From contig JAJXYA010000345.1 in NCBI GenBank assembly GCA_021780795.1, positions 1 through 5,448 on the forward strand: a stretch of 5,448 bases of DNA, read 5' to 3'. A program made the position numbers and the translations under genes. This DNA comes from Bacillota bacterium (GTDB taxonomy: Bacteria > Bacillota_A > Clostridia > Clostridiales > Clostridiaceae). Each line of letters starts with the position of its first letter. Position 1 is the first letter of the stretch. Of this stretch, positions 1 to 5,448 are shown in pieces. The notes beneath the pieces were generated by a model that saw only the letters and a list, made by a program, of their open reading frames with translations, had not been told where the DNA came from and searched no databases.

Positions 1-138
1 ATCACGCACTAATATTTTTCCAATTTCGATTTCATAACCAGAACGATTTTTTATTTCTGTCATATTGTTTTCGAATATTTCCCATACGCCTTTTCCTACG
101 TTTCCTAAGCCAAGCACAGCAATTTTTACTTTTTCCAT
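1..138 (-). CDS. hom: Homoserine dehydrogenase, N-terminal 46 residues (cut by window edge)
   Basis: Homoserine dehydrogenase reduces aspartate semialdehyde to homoserine with NAD(P)H in the cytosol, at the branch to threonine and methionine. The visible 46 residues begin MEKVKIAVLGLGNVGKGV. This is a beta strand followed by the glycine-rich dinucleotide-binding loop GxGxxG (G10, G12, G15), typical of the enzyme's N-terminal Rossmann fold. The start is the ATG at 138-136, preceded by a perfect AGGAGG at 147-152 with an 8-nt spacer. The frame is open to the left edge, so the catalytic and any C-terminal ACT domain lie outside. It follows thrB by 34 nt on the same strand and is probably the third gene of the operon. 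The identification rests on a short N-terminus, but the upstream homoserine kinase strongly supports it. Another Rossmann-fold dehydrogenase is the only realistic alternative. Confidence 0.88.
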   Translation of the reverse strand, partial: MEKVKIAVLGLGNVGKGVWEIFENNMTEIKNRSGYEIEIGKILVRD

Positions 139-172
139 TTTTAATGCCTCCTAAAACTAACTAATTTTATAG

Positions 173-1063
173 CTATATTATTTGAACACCTGTGTTATCA
201 GGTTTAAGTACTTTTACTTCCCATTTAATATCAGTTGTTTGTAAAAATGAATTTATTTTTTCACCAAAAGTTATGTTTTCTTTATTAATGACTGCCATAA
301 GTGTTGAACCAGAACCACTTATAAATTCACCATAGGAGCCTAAAGTTTCAGCTTCTTTGAATATTTCTGACATTCCATTAATTAATGGTCCTCTATAAGG
401 CTGATGAATCTTGTCATCAAAACAAGTTCTTAAATGATTATATTCTTTATTGTAAAAAGAAGATACAAGCATTGCTGCTCTTGAAATATTAAATATACAA
501 TCTTTTTTACAATATTCATCTGGTAAAACCTTTCGTCCATCAGAGGTGCTCATTTTAAAATTTGGTATTAATGCTACGAAAAGTAAGTCTTCTGGTGGGA
601 TTATTTTTGAGTAAGTAACTTTGTCACCTTGAAATAAGGATACATCGAAGCCACCTTTAATTGCAGCTACTACATTATCTGGATGCCCTTCAATTTTTGT
701 AGCTAAATCTATTATATCTTGTTCTGTCATCATGCCCTTCATAAAATAATTAGCAGCAGTTAGACCTGCAGCTATACAAGTGGCGCTGCTTCCAAGTCCT
801 CTTGAAAAGGGAACCTCTGCCTTTGATACATTTATATACATACCTTTAGCTTCGTAGTTATATTTTTGAAAAGCCTTAATCATACTATTATATATTAGAT
901 TTTCTTCCAATGCAATCGATGAAGGTTTGCCTTCAGATAAAAAAATGATGTCCTTTTCTCTCTCTTCAAATTCAAATTCATTATACAAATTTAAAGCCAT
1001 TCCAAAAGAGTCAAAACCAGGTCCCATATTTGCAGTACTGGCTGGTACTTTAATCTTTATCAT
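173..1063 (-). CDS. thrB: Homoserine kinase (GHMP kinase family), 296 aa
   Basis: Transfers phosphate from ATP to homoserine, giving O-phosphohomoserine for threonine synthase, in the cytosol. All three GHMP-kinase motifs are present. Motif 1 at residues 6-21 is VPASTANMGPGFDSFG. Motif 2, the ATP-binding loop at about 84-94, is VPFSRGLGSSA. Motif 3 at about 248-257 is ISGSGSTLMA. EGHPDN at 125-130 matches the conserved substrate-site segment of ThrB. The length is normal for the family (about 300). I chose the ATG at 1063-1061 because AGGAGA (1070-1075) sits 6 nt before it and the protein then opens MIKIKVPAST, as in homologues. An in-frame ATG at 1087 would add eight unlikely residues (MQWNRRKY), lacks a good ribosome site and overlaps the upstream gene. 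It starts 10 nt after the ACT gene's stop, which implies translational coupling, and is followed by hom. Confidence 0.96.
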   Translation of the reverse strand: MIKIKVPASTANMGPGFDSFGMALNLYNEFEFEEREKDIIFLSEGKPSSIALEENLIYNSMIKAFQKYNYEAKGMYINVSKAEVPFSRGLGSSATCIAAGLTAANYFMKGMMTEQDIIDLATKIEGHPDNVVAAIKGGFDVSLFQGDKVTYSKIIPPEDLLFVALIPNFKMSTSDGRKVLPDEYCKKDCIFNISRAAMLVSSFYNKEYNHLRTCFDDKIHQPYRGPLINGMSEIFKEAETLGSYGEFISGSGSTLMAVINKENITFGEKINSFLQTTDIKWEVKVLKPDNTGVQII

Positions 1064-1069
1064 ATATTT

Positions 1070-1076
1070 TCTCCTA
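1070..1076 (-). promoter_or_regulatory. thrB ribosome binding site overlapping the ACT gene stop
   Basis: AGGAGA (1070-1075) lies 6 nt before the thrB ATG and shares bases with the TAG stop (1074-1076) of the ACT gene. A ribosome terminating on the ACT gene would therefore sit on the thrB initiation site. This arrangement favours translational coupling and decides the start at 1063 over the in-frame ATG at 1087. Confidence 0.75.
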
Positions 1077-1511
1077 TTCCATTGCAATTAAATCGGTTTT
1101 AATTACATTATTATTATTTTTTATATCATTTATTAAGGTTTCTATATTAACCGAATGATTAATAATTTCTAAAGTTATAGTTACATTTGCAATTTTGTTA
1201 ATTGGTATGGTTTGATTTATAGTTAAAATGTTAACCCCATATTCAGCAATTTTATCTAAAATTTTAGATAGTGTGCCGGCTTCATCGCCAAGCATCATGC
1301 TTAAAGTTACTTTTGAGTTATTTTTAGAATCAGAAATGGTGAAAACACTATCTTTATATTTATAGTAAGCGCTTCTGCTAATTCCAACAATTTTTACAGC
1401 TTCGGAAATATCATGAACTTTTTTTGAATTTATAAGATTTTTCACTTCAATTACTTTTCCAAAAATTTCAGGAAGCACCTTTATATCAACAAATAAATAT
1501 TTACTCTCCAT
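1074..1511 (-). CDS. ACT domain protein, PheB/UPF0735 type, 145 aa
   Basis: Small cytosolic protein, probably an amino-acid-responsive regulator; no enzymatic activity is apparent. Residues about 33-57 (VHDISEAVKIVGISRSAYYK and onwards) look like a helix-turn-helix-like segment. Residues about 67-143 form an ACT domain, with the beta-alpha-beta start VTLSMMLGDEAGTLSKILD carrying the usual G75/G79 turn before helix 1, then VNILTINQ and VTITLEI strands. This layout and length match the UPF0735/PheB family, often found next to hom and thrB in Firmicutes. The start is the ATG at 1511-1509. The only Shine-Dalgarno-like run, AAGGGGGT (about 1525-1532), is about 13 nt away, which is long, but no better in-frame start exists. 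It is first in the leftward operon, 10 nt before thrB. The link to threonine or homoserine sensing is inferred from context; ligand and DNA binding are not shown by the sequence. Confidence 0.88.
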   Translation of the reverse strand: MESKYLFVDIKVLPEIFGKVIEVKNLINSKKVHDISEAVKIVGISRSAYYKYKDSVFTISDSKNNSKVTLSMMLGDEAGTLSKILDKIAEYGVNILTINQTIPINKIANVTITLEIINHSVNIETLINDIKNNNNVIKTDLIAME

Positions 1512-1532
1512 AAAATGTGTTAATACCCCCTT

Positions 1533-1561
1533 ATTATAGTATGTACTTCATAGAAAAACAA
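1533..1561 (-). promoter_or_regulatory. Proximal candidate promoter of the thr operon
   Basis: A consensus TATAAT -10 box (complement of 1533-1538) has a weak -35, TTGTTT (complement of 1556-1561), 17 bp upstream. Transcription would start near 1526, inside the G-run that would serve as the ribosome site, leaving a leader of only about 15 nt. The -10 box is convincing by sequence, but its position is awkward, so it may be fortuitous or a secondary promoter. Confidence 0.4.
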
Positions 1562-1588
1562 GTGTATTTCTAGAGAGAACTTAAGAAA

Positions 1589-1617
1589 AATATATCACAA
1601 TAAATACCACAATGCAA
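1589..1617 (-). promoter_or_regulatory. Distal candidate promoter of the thr operon
   Basis: TTGCAT (complement of 1612-1617) is followed after 17 bp by TATATT (complement of 1589-1594), which is preceded by TGA and so forms an extended -10 (TGATATATT). Transcription would start near 1582 and give a leader of about 70 nt before the ACT gene. The geometry is ideal for a sigma-A-type promoter and the leader is normal. I see no T-box, leader peptide or attenuator hairpin in that short leader. Confidence 0.5.
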
Positions 1618-1660
1618 CTTGTTAATTACAATTCAGTTGAAGTAAAGAATCAATAGAACG

Positions 1661-1678
1661 TATTGCCAAATAGCAATA
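1661..1678. promoter_or_regulatory. Inverted repeat overlapping the -35 box, possible operator
   Basis: TATTGC (1661-1666) and GCAATA (1673-1678) form a perfect 6-bp inverted repeat with a 6-nt centre (CAAATA). The left arm covers most of the -35 hexamer TTGCCA (1663-1668) of the promoter for the gene at 1727. A repressor bound here would block RNA polymerase. The arms are short and the region is AT-rich, so chance cannot be excluded. No binding protein can be named. Confidence 0.3.
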
Positions 1679-1692
1679 AAATGTAATATAAT
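1663..1692 (+). promoter_or_regulatory. Promoter of the WG-repeat gene
   Basis: The -35 TTGCCA (1663-1668, five of six consensus bases) and a consensus -10 TATAAT (1687-1692) are 18 bp apart. Transcription would start near 1699, giving a leader of about 28 nt with TGGAGGAG (1715-1722) before the ATG at 1727. This is the best-looking sigma-A-type promoter in the window. Confidence 0.65.
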
Positions 1693-1726
1693 TAATATTA
1701 TTACAATAATTGGATGGAGGAGCGTT

Positions 1727-3424
1727 ATGGAAACTAAAATATCATTAGTTAGATCCTTAGACAATAAGCTTGTTAAAAGTATATTTGAAACTTATATTCA
1801 ATTTAAAAATAGGGTTGAAGAAATACAAGCTGTTACTATTGGAAATGCGTTGTTAGATATAGAAAGCTATGATAGAGATTCTGGAGTTTGTTTTGTTAAT
1901 GTTGATTTTTTTAGTTGGAAGGCAGTTGAAGAAATAAATTATGATTATTACTACTTTATTATGCCCAATAAAGAAAAGAAGTTAATTGAAAGCTTAGATG
2001 GAACATATAAACTTTTATCAAAATTTAAAGTTATGGGAGAAAAAGTGTATATAGATACAGAAAGTTTAATGTTAATAATCGATGATTTAGAATTGAAGTT
2101 ATATCCTATAAGTTTAAAACAGGATCTTTTTGAAGCTGATGAACAATTTCAGCAAAGAATAAAAAATATTAGAACAATGCCCATAGGAAAGATAAATATA
2201 GATAAAATCGATTATGATATAAACACATCTTCATTTAAATTTGATGTGGAGATAAATACCCTTGAAGAAATTAAAGTACCCAATATTAAAGGACTTTTTT
2301 GTTTCATTGACAAGGAAACTGCGGAAGACTTTTATGTTAAAAGCAAAAATGGTGTTTTGTATGGAAATTTTTATTGCCTAAAAAATGAAATAGCAGTAAA
2401 TGTAGATAGTTTTCATATAATATATAATGGAAAAAAGATTAAAGTATATACTATTTTATTAGACAAAATATATTTTACACAAGATGGGTTCACAGAACAA
2501 ATAGAAATGCTTTCAAAGCTCGCTTCCGGCAAAGCTACTTTGCTTGTTGAAAAATATGATAAAGTAGGTGAGGTACTGCCTATACATATTAAATGGGACA
2601 ACTGGATTAAAGAGTACACATCTACTTTAACTGAACTTCATATAGATGCTGATTTAATGCTAGCAAAAAATATTTTTAGCGGAGGACTAGAGTATCCAGT
2701 ATACGTGCATTTAGTTGCTGACAAAGAAACCTTTAATGTTGAAAAAATAGAAATTAAAAATTATATAGGAGATATAGAAGTAAAATTTAATGATATTTAT
2801 GGTTCTATTAATAATGGATTAGATGAAGAATGTGCAACCTTAAGCAATGTTTTAAACTATGAAGATAAAGAAGAGATGAACAATTGCATTGATGAAAAGT
2901 TTGATTTTGTAAATGGAATAGCGTTAGTCAAGGTTAATGGGAAATATACTTATATTAATGAGCATGGAGAAATTCTTGGAATTCTCAATAAAAGGCTTAT
3001 GAGGTTTATTAATAATAAAGGCAAGTATGGATATATGGACAACATAGACAGGGTTATACTTATTAATCCGGAATATGATTATATAGGAAATTTTTACGAA
3101 GGCTTTGCTAAAGTTAATATTAGAAATAAGTGGGGATATATAAACGAACAAGGAGAAGTAGTTATTGAAATGCAATTTGATTTTGCTAAGGATTTTAATG
3201 AGGGATATGCAGCTATTAAAATGAAATCTCTTTTAGGACCCAAATGGGGATATATAAATAGAGAAGGTAAAATTGTAATAAGTCCAAAGTATGATGAAGC
3301 TAGTGAGTTTTCTAATGGTTTTGCATATGTAAAAATAAAGGGGCTCTTTAAAGGTGAAAGAGAAGGTTTTATATCAGAGAATGGAGAATTTCATGATTAT
3401 GTAAGGGATGCAAACGGTGCCTAG
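1727..3424 (+). CDS. WG-repeat protein with three N-terminal tandem modules, 565 aa, function unknown
   Basis: I do not recognise a specific function. The start is firm: GGAGG (1716-1720) lies 6 nt before the ATG. There is no signal peptide or membrane segment, so it is probably cytosolic. Residues about 26-359 consist of three tandem modules of about 115 residues, described in a separate entry. An acidic linker (about 360-391) leads into five degenerate WG repeats at about 392-556, a fold type predicted to be beta-rich and often assigned to protein binding. The clearest repeats are KWGYINEQGEVVI (468-480) and KWGYINREGKIVI (506-518). No catalytic or metal-binding motif is visible. It has its own promoter and terminator and so appears monocistronic between the thr operon and ftsH. 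AT content and codon use look like the neighbours, giving no sign of transfer. A scaffold or binding role is only an inference from the repeat architecture. Confidence 0.93.
   Translation: METKISLVRSLDNKLVKSIFETYIQFKNRVEEIQAVTIGNALLDIESYDRDSGVCFVNVDFFSWKAVEEINYDYYYFIMPNKEKKLIESLDGTYKLLSKFKVMGEKVYIDTESLMLIIDDLELKLYPISLKQDLFEADEQFQQRIKNIRTMPIGKINIDKIDYDINTSSFKFDVEINTLEEIKVPNIKGLFCFIDKETAEDFYVKSKNGVLYGNFYCLKNEIAVNVDSFHIIYNGKKIKVYTILLDKIYFTQDGFTEQIEMLSKLASGKATLLVEKYDKVGEVLPIHIKWDNWIKEYTSTLTELHIDADLMLAKNIFSGGLEYPVYVHLVADKETFNVEKIEIKNYIGDIEVKFNDIYGSINNGLDEECATLSNVLNYEDKEEMNNCIDEKFDFVNGIALVKVNGKYTYINEHGEILGILNKRLMRFINNKGKYGYMDNIDRVILINPEYDYIGNFYEGFAKVNIRNKWGYINEQGEVVIEMQFDFAKDFNEGYAAIKMKSLLGPKWGYINREGKIVISPKYDEASEFSNGFAYVKIKGLFKGEREGFISENGEFHDYVRDANGA
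1802..2803 (+). repeat. Three tandem ~115-residue protein modules (residues 26-140, 141-254, 255-359)
   Basis: Aligned from F26, F141 and F255, the modules match with no gap for their first 40 residues. Offset 3 is R29/R144/Q258, offset 4 is V30/I145/I259, offset 13 is G39/G154/G268, and offsets 22-23 are YD at 48-49, 163-164 and 277-278. Offsets 31 and 33 are V57/V59, F172/V174 and I286/I288, which is an alternating beta-strand pattern. W64 aligns with W293. The second halves also align: L123-K124-L125, I238-K239-V240 and V352-K353-F354 occupy the same strand, and Y126 aligns with Y241. The DNA is too diverged for the repeat to show as nucleotide identity, so the duplications are old. The alternating hydrophobic pattern suggests beta-sandwich-like domains; the fold is an inference. 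Confidence 0.7.
2900..3394 (+). repeat. WG-repeat region (residues about 392-556)
   Basis: Five degenerate units share the pattern (F/Y)xxGxAxVxxxxKWGYINxxGExVI. The cores start at residues 406 (KYTYINEHGEIL), 433 (KYGYMDNIDRVIL), 468 (KWGYINEQGEVVI), 506 (KWGYINREGKIVI) and 545 (REGFISENGEFH). FYEGFAKV, FNEGYAAI and FSNGFAYV precede units three to five. Only the third and fourth keep the WG pair; the others have YT, YG or EG. Confidence 0.88.
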
Positions 3425-3443
3425 AAATAGGCACTGTTTTTTT
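3412..3443 (+). terminator. Intrinsic terminator of the WG-repeat gene, containing its stop codon
   Basis: GTGCCTA (3417-3423), a GAAA tetraloop (3424-3427) and TAGGCAC (3428-3434) form a perfect 7-bp stem. It extends outward through G-U (3416/3435), C-G (3415/3436) and three A-U pairs to 12 bp. A run of seven T (3437-3443) begins within the outer part of the stem. The TAG stop (3422-3424) lies at the stem-loop junction, so the hairpin includes the last codons. There is no comparable U-run on the other strand, so it acts rightwards and separates this gene from ftsH. Confidence 0.9.
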
Positions 3444-3454
3444 GCTGGAAGTGC

Positions 3455-3482
3455 TTGCATAGTAATGAATTTTGAGTATAAT
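3455..3482 (+). promoter_or_regulatory. Candidate promoter of ftsH
   Basis: A consensus -10 TATAAT (3477-3482) has TTGCAT (3455-3460) 16 bp upstream as a weak -35. Transcription would begin near 3489, leaving an 84-nt leader. It lies just after the preceding terminator, as expected for an independent unit. No CIRCE element (TTAGCACTC-N9-GAGTGCTAA) is present, so HrcA control is not indicated. Confidence 0.5.
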
Positions 3483-3506
3483 AGGACAGTATACGAATTA
3501 AAAAAA

Positions 3507-3533
3507 ACTTTATAGAAAAAACAAGTATAAAGT
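3507..3533. promoter_or_regulatory. 8-bp inverted repeat in the ftsH leader
   Basis: ACTTTATA (3507-3514) and TATAAAGT (3526-3533) are perfect inverted copies separated by 11 nt (3515-3525). They lie downstream of the candidate ftsH promoter and 39 nt before the start codon. As DNA the repeat could be a repressor site. As RNA it would be a weak AU-rich hairpin. It has no T-run after it and is not a terminator. No regulator can be assigned. Confidence 0.35.
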
Positions 3534-3572
3534 GATAAACTAAAAGTTATAAATGAGTGTGGAGGATAAAAA

Positions 3573-5414
3573 ATGTTTGATGATAAAAATCGATTAAAAT
3601 ATGCTGCATATGTTTCAATAGCAGGTATAGTAATTATTTTAATACTAAATTATTTAGTAATGAGTGTTAAGACAGAAGAAATTACATATAATAAATTTCT
3701 AAGTCTCTTAAAGCAAAAACAGGTGTCAGAAGTTCAGGTTACTTCTGATAGAATTACCATTATACCTAAAAATAGTAGTGGCATTAATAAAAGTGTATTA
3801 TATACAGGAAGAATATTTGATCCAGATTTAAAAAATGAACTTACATCATCAGGAGCAAATATAACAGCACCTTCTGACAGTAATGACCCAGTAAAAAACT
3901 TTCTTATAAATTGGGTTTTACCTATGGTATTTATATTTTTTATTGCTAGATTTTTATTTGGAAGGATAGATAAAAAATTTGGCGGAGGAGTTATGTCCTT
4001 TGGAAAAAATAATGCAAAGGTTTATGCAGAAAGTGAAACTGGAAAAACTTTCGATGACGTGGCAGGACAGGAAGAAGCAAAGGAATCTTTAGTAGAAATT
4101 GTTGATTTTTTGCATAATCCAGGTAAGTATGCGGAAATAGGGGCAAAGCTTCCAAAGGGTGCACTGCTTGTTGGACCACCAGGAACAGGAAAAACATTAC
4201 TTGCTAAGGCAGTTGCAGGTGAAGCTAAGGTTCCATTTTTTTCTATGTCCGGTTCAAGTTTTGTGGAAATGTTTGTAGGAATGGGAGCAGCAAGAGTTAG
4301 AGATTTGTTCGAGCAGGCTCAAGAAAAAGCACCATGTATTATATTTATAGATGAAATAGATGCCATAGGTAAGAGTAGAGATAATGCTATAGGAGGCGGA
4401 AACGATGAGAGGGAACAAACCCTTAATCAGCTGCTTGCCGAAATGGATGGGTTTGATTCTTCAAAAGGTGTAGTTATTTTAGCTGCAACTAACAGACCGG
4501 AAATTTTAGATAAAGCTTTACTTAGACCAGGAAGATTTGATAGAAGGGTTATAGTAGATAGACCAGACTTAAAAGGTAGAGAAGCTATTCTCAAGGTTCA
4601 CGCAAAAGATGTTAAAATAGATGAGAATGTTAAGCTTGAAGCTATAGCAAAAGCTACGCCAGGAGCTGTAGGAGCAGATCTTGCTAATTTAGTAAATGAG
4701 GCAGCTCTTTTAGCTGTAAAATATGGTAGAAATTTAGTTGAACAAAATGACTTAGAAGAGGCTGTAGAAATTATTATTGCAGGAAAAGAGAAAAAGGATA
4801 GGATATTATCAGAAAAAGAAAAGAAATCTGTTGCCTTCCATGAGGTAGGTCATGCATTGGTTGCCGCATTATTAAAAAACACGGATCCAGTACATAAAAT
4901 TACGATTGTACCTAGAACAATGGGAGCCTTAGGTTTTACAATGCAGCTTCCTGAGGAAGAAAAATATTTGGTTTCAAAAGAAGAAATGATAGATGAAATA
5001 ACGGTTATGCTTGCTGGAAGGTCAGCAGAAGAAATAGAATTTGATATGGTATCAACTGGTGCATCCAACGATATTGAAAGAGCAACACAAATGGCAAGAA
5101 ATATGGTTACGATTTATGGTATGACAGACAGATTTGATATGATGGCTTTAGAATCTGTTCAAAATAGATATTTGGATGGAAGACCAGTTCAAAACTGCAG
5201 TATGGAAACATCAACAGAGGTTGATAATGAAACATTAAAAATAATTAAAAATGCTCATAATAAAGCAAAAGAAATGTTATCTACCAATAGGGAACTGCTT
5301 CAAAAGATTGCATCTGTTTTGATTGAAAAGGAAACCCTTATGGGAGATGAATTTATGGAAATTGTAAAGGGGAGCTCTGCATGGATAAAGAAAGTGGATT
5401 TGGAAAAGAAATAG
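3573..5414 (+). CDS. ftsH: ATP-dependent zinc metalloprotease FtsH, 613 aa
   Basis: Membrane-anchored AAA+ protease that forms hexamers, extracts and degrades membrane and short-lived cytosolic proteins. A transmembrane helix at about 11-30 and a second at about 111-130 flank a short external FtsH_ext domain. The AAA+ module follows: Walker A GPPGTGKT (201-208), pore loop FVG (234-236), Walker B IIFIDE (256-261), and second region of homology ending LLRPGRFDR with probable arginine fingers R318 and R321. The protease domain has HEVGH (423-427), supplying two zinc-binding histidines and the catalytic glutamate, and the third ligand D500 in [11 protein letters not shown]. All key residues are intact. 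Length is slightly below the B. subtilis and E. coli proteins (about 640), mainly from a short C-terminal tail. GGAGG (3561-3565) lies 7 nt before the ATG. It is not next to tilS or hpt here, so it may be a second FtsH copy; that is inference. Confidence 0.97.
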   Translation: MFDDKNRLKYAAYVSIAGIVIILILNYLVMSVKTEEITYNKFLSLLKQKQVSEVQVTSDRITIIPKNSSGINKSVLYTGRIFDPDLKNELTSSGANITAPSDSNDPVKNFLINWVLPMVFIFFIARFLFGRIDKKFGGGVMSFGKNNAKVYAESETGKTFDDVAGQEEAKESLVEIVDFLHNPGKYAEIGAKLPKGALLVGPPGTGKTLLAKAVAGEAKVPFFSMSGSSFVEMFVGMGAARVRDLFEQAQEKAPCIIFIDEIDAIGKSRDNAIGGGNDEREQTLNQLLAEMDGFDSSKGVVILAATNRPEILDKALLRPGRFDRRVIVDRPDLKGREAILKVHAKDVKIDENVKLEAIAKATPGAVGADLANLVNEAALLAVKYGRNLVEQNDLEEAVEIIIAGKEKKDRILSEKEKKSVAFHEVGHALVAALLKNTDPVHKITIVPRTMGALGFTMQLPEEEKYLVSKEEMIDEITVMLAGRSAEEIEFDMVSTGASNDIERATQMARNMVTIYGMTDRFDMMALESVQNRYLDGRPVQNCSMETSTEVDNETLKIIKNAHNKAKEMLSTNRELLQKIASVLIEKETLMGDEFMEIVKGSSAWIKKVDLEKK

Positions 5415-5448
5415 ATTTAAATAAGCAGCAGCAAAAACTTGATGCTGT
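5381..5448 (+). CDS. Start of an unidentified gene overlapping the ftsH end (cut by window edge)
   Basis: A frame opens at the ATG 5381-5383 and stays open to the window end (22 full codons). It overlaps the last 34 nt of ftsH in a different frame. AAGGGGAG (5367-5374) lies 6 nt before the ATG, inside ftsH, which makes this a credible coupled start. The peptide begins [20 protein letters not shown]. It is hydrophilic and probably helical, with no signal peptide. A glutamine/lysine-rich helical N-terminus of this kind occurs in, for example, HelD/UvrD-like helicases, but this is too little to identify it and I assign no function. Confidence 0.55.
   Translation, partial: MDKESGFGKEIDLNKQQQKLDA

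Noticed and set aside
1064..1087. Eight-residue N-terminal extension of homoserine kinase from an ATG at 1087.
   Set aside because: It lacks a good ribosome site, overlaps the ACT gene and adds residues not expected in ThrB, whereas the ATG at 1063 has AGGAGA at ideal spacing.
1558..1623. AACAAG (about 1557-1562) and CTTGTT (1618-1623) as a long-range inverted repeat.
   Set aside because: Six-base arms about 55 bp apart in AT-rich DNA are expected by chance.
1512..1726. Possible T-box or threonine attenuator upstream of the ACT-thrB-hom operon.
   Set aside because: The whole divergent region is only 215 nt, shared with another promoter, and contains no T-box core, terminator hairpin or Thr-rich leader ORF on the minus strand.
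2413..3175. Open frames on the minus strand at 2413-2619 and 2924-3175.
   Set aside because: They lie antisense inside the WG-repeat gene, have low-complexity composition and no convincing ribosome site.
3553..3597. A 14-codon frame starting at ATG 3553, overlapping the ftsH start.
   Set aside because: No Shine-Dalgarno precedes it, it contains the ftsH ribosome site itself, and it ends soon after; not a credible leader peptide.
3991..4197. Minus-strand open frame inside ftsH (and a similar one at 4850-5068).
   Set aside because: Both are antisense to highly conserved FtsH coding sequence and show no recognisable protein features.
5426..5448. CAGCA and TGCTG at the right edge as a terminator after ftsH.
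   Set aside because: Five-base arms with a 12-nt or longer loop and no visible T-run; the open frame at 5381 runs through it, so coding explains it better.

Overview
The window is AT-rich, with strong purine-rich Shine-Dalgarno sites and codon use dominated by A/T-ending codons. Together with the protein families seen, this suggests a low-GC Firmicute, most likely a Clostridium or close relative. The genus is an inference from style and gene content; no search was run.

Left part (1-1511, minus strand): a compact threonine-biosynthesis operon read leftwards. Its order is a small ACT-domain protein of the PheB/UPF0735 type, then homoserine kinase (thrB), then the start of homoserine dehydrogenase (hom), which is cut by the left edge. 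The gaps are only 10 and 34 nt, so co-transcription is likely. Hom makes homoserine, ThrB phosphorylates it, and the ACT protein is the probable amino-acid sensor or regulator.

Middle (1512-1726): a 215-nt divergent intergenic region. It has a good promoter for the rightward gene, with an inverted repeat across its -35 box, and two candidate promoters for the thr operon.

1727-3424 (plus): a 565-residue protein with no recognised function. Its C-terminal ~165 residues are degenerate WG repeats. Its N-terminal ~335 residues, read here by eye, are three tandem ~115-residue modules that align almost without gaps. This is the least explained part of the window. The gene ends in a strong intrinsic terminator whose stem contains the stop codon.

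3425-3572: terminator, ftsH promoter and an 8-bp inverted repeat in the ftsH leader.

3573-5414 (plus): a complete, apparently active membrane AAA+ zinc protease FtsH. A further reading frame with its own Shine-Dalgarno starts inside the end of ftsH and runs off the right edge, so ftsH probably heads an operon.

I see no mobile element, CRISPR array, tRNA or rRNA, and no defence system. Most of the window is ordinary core genome. The exception is the modular WG-repeat protein.
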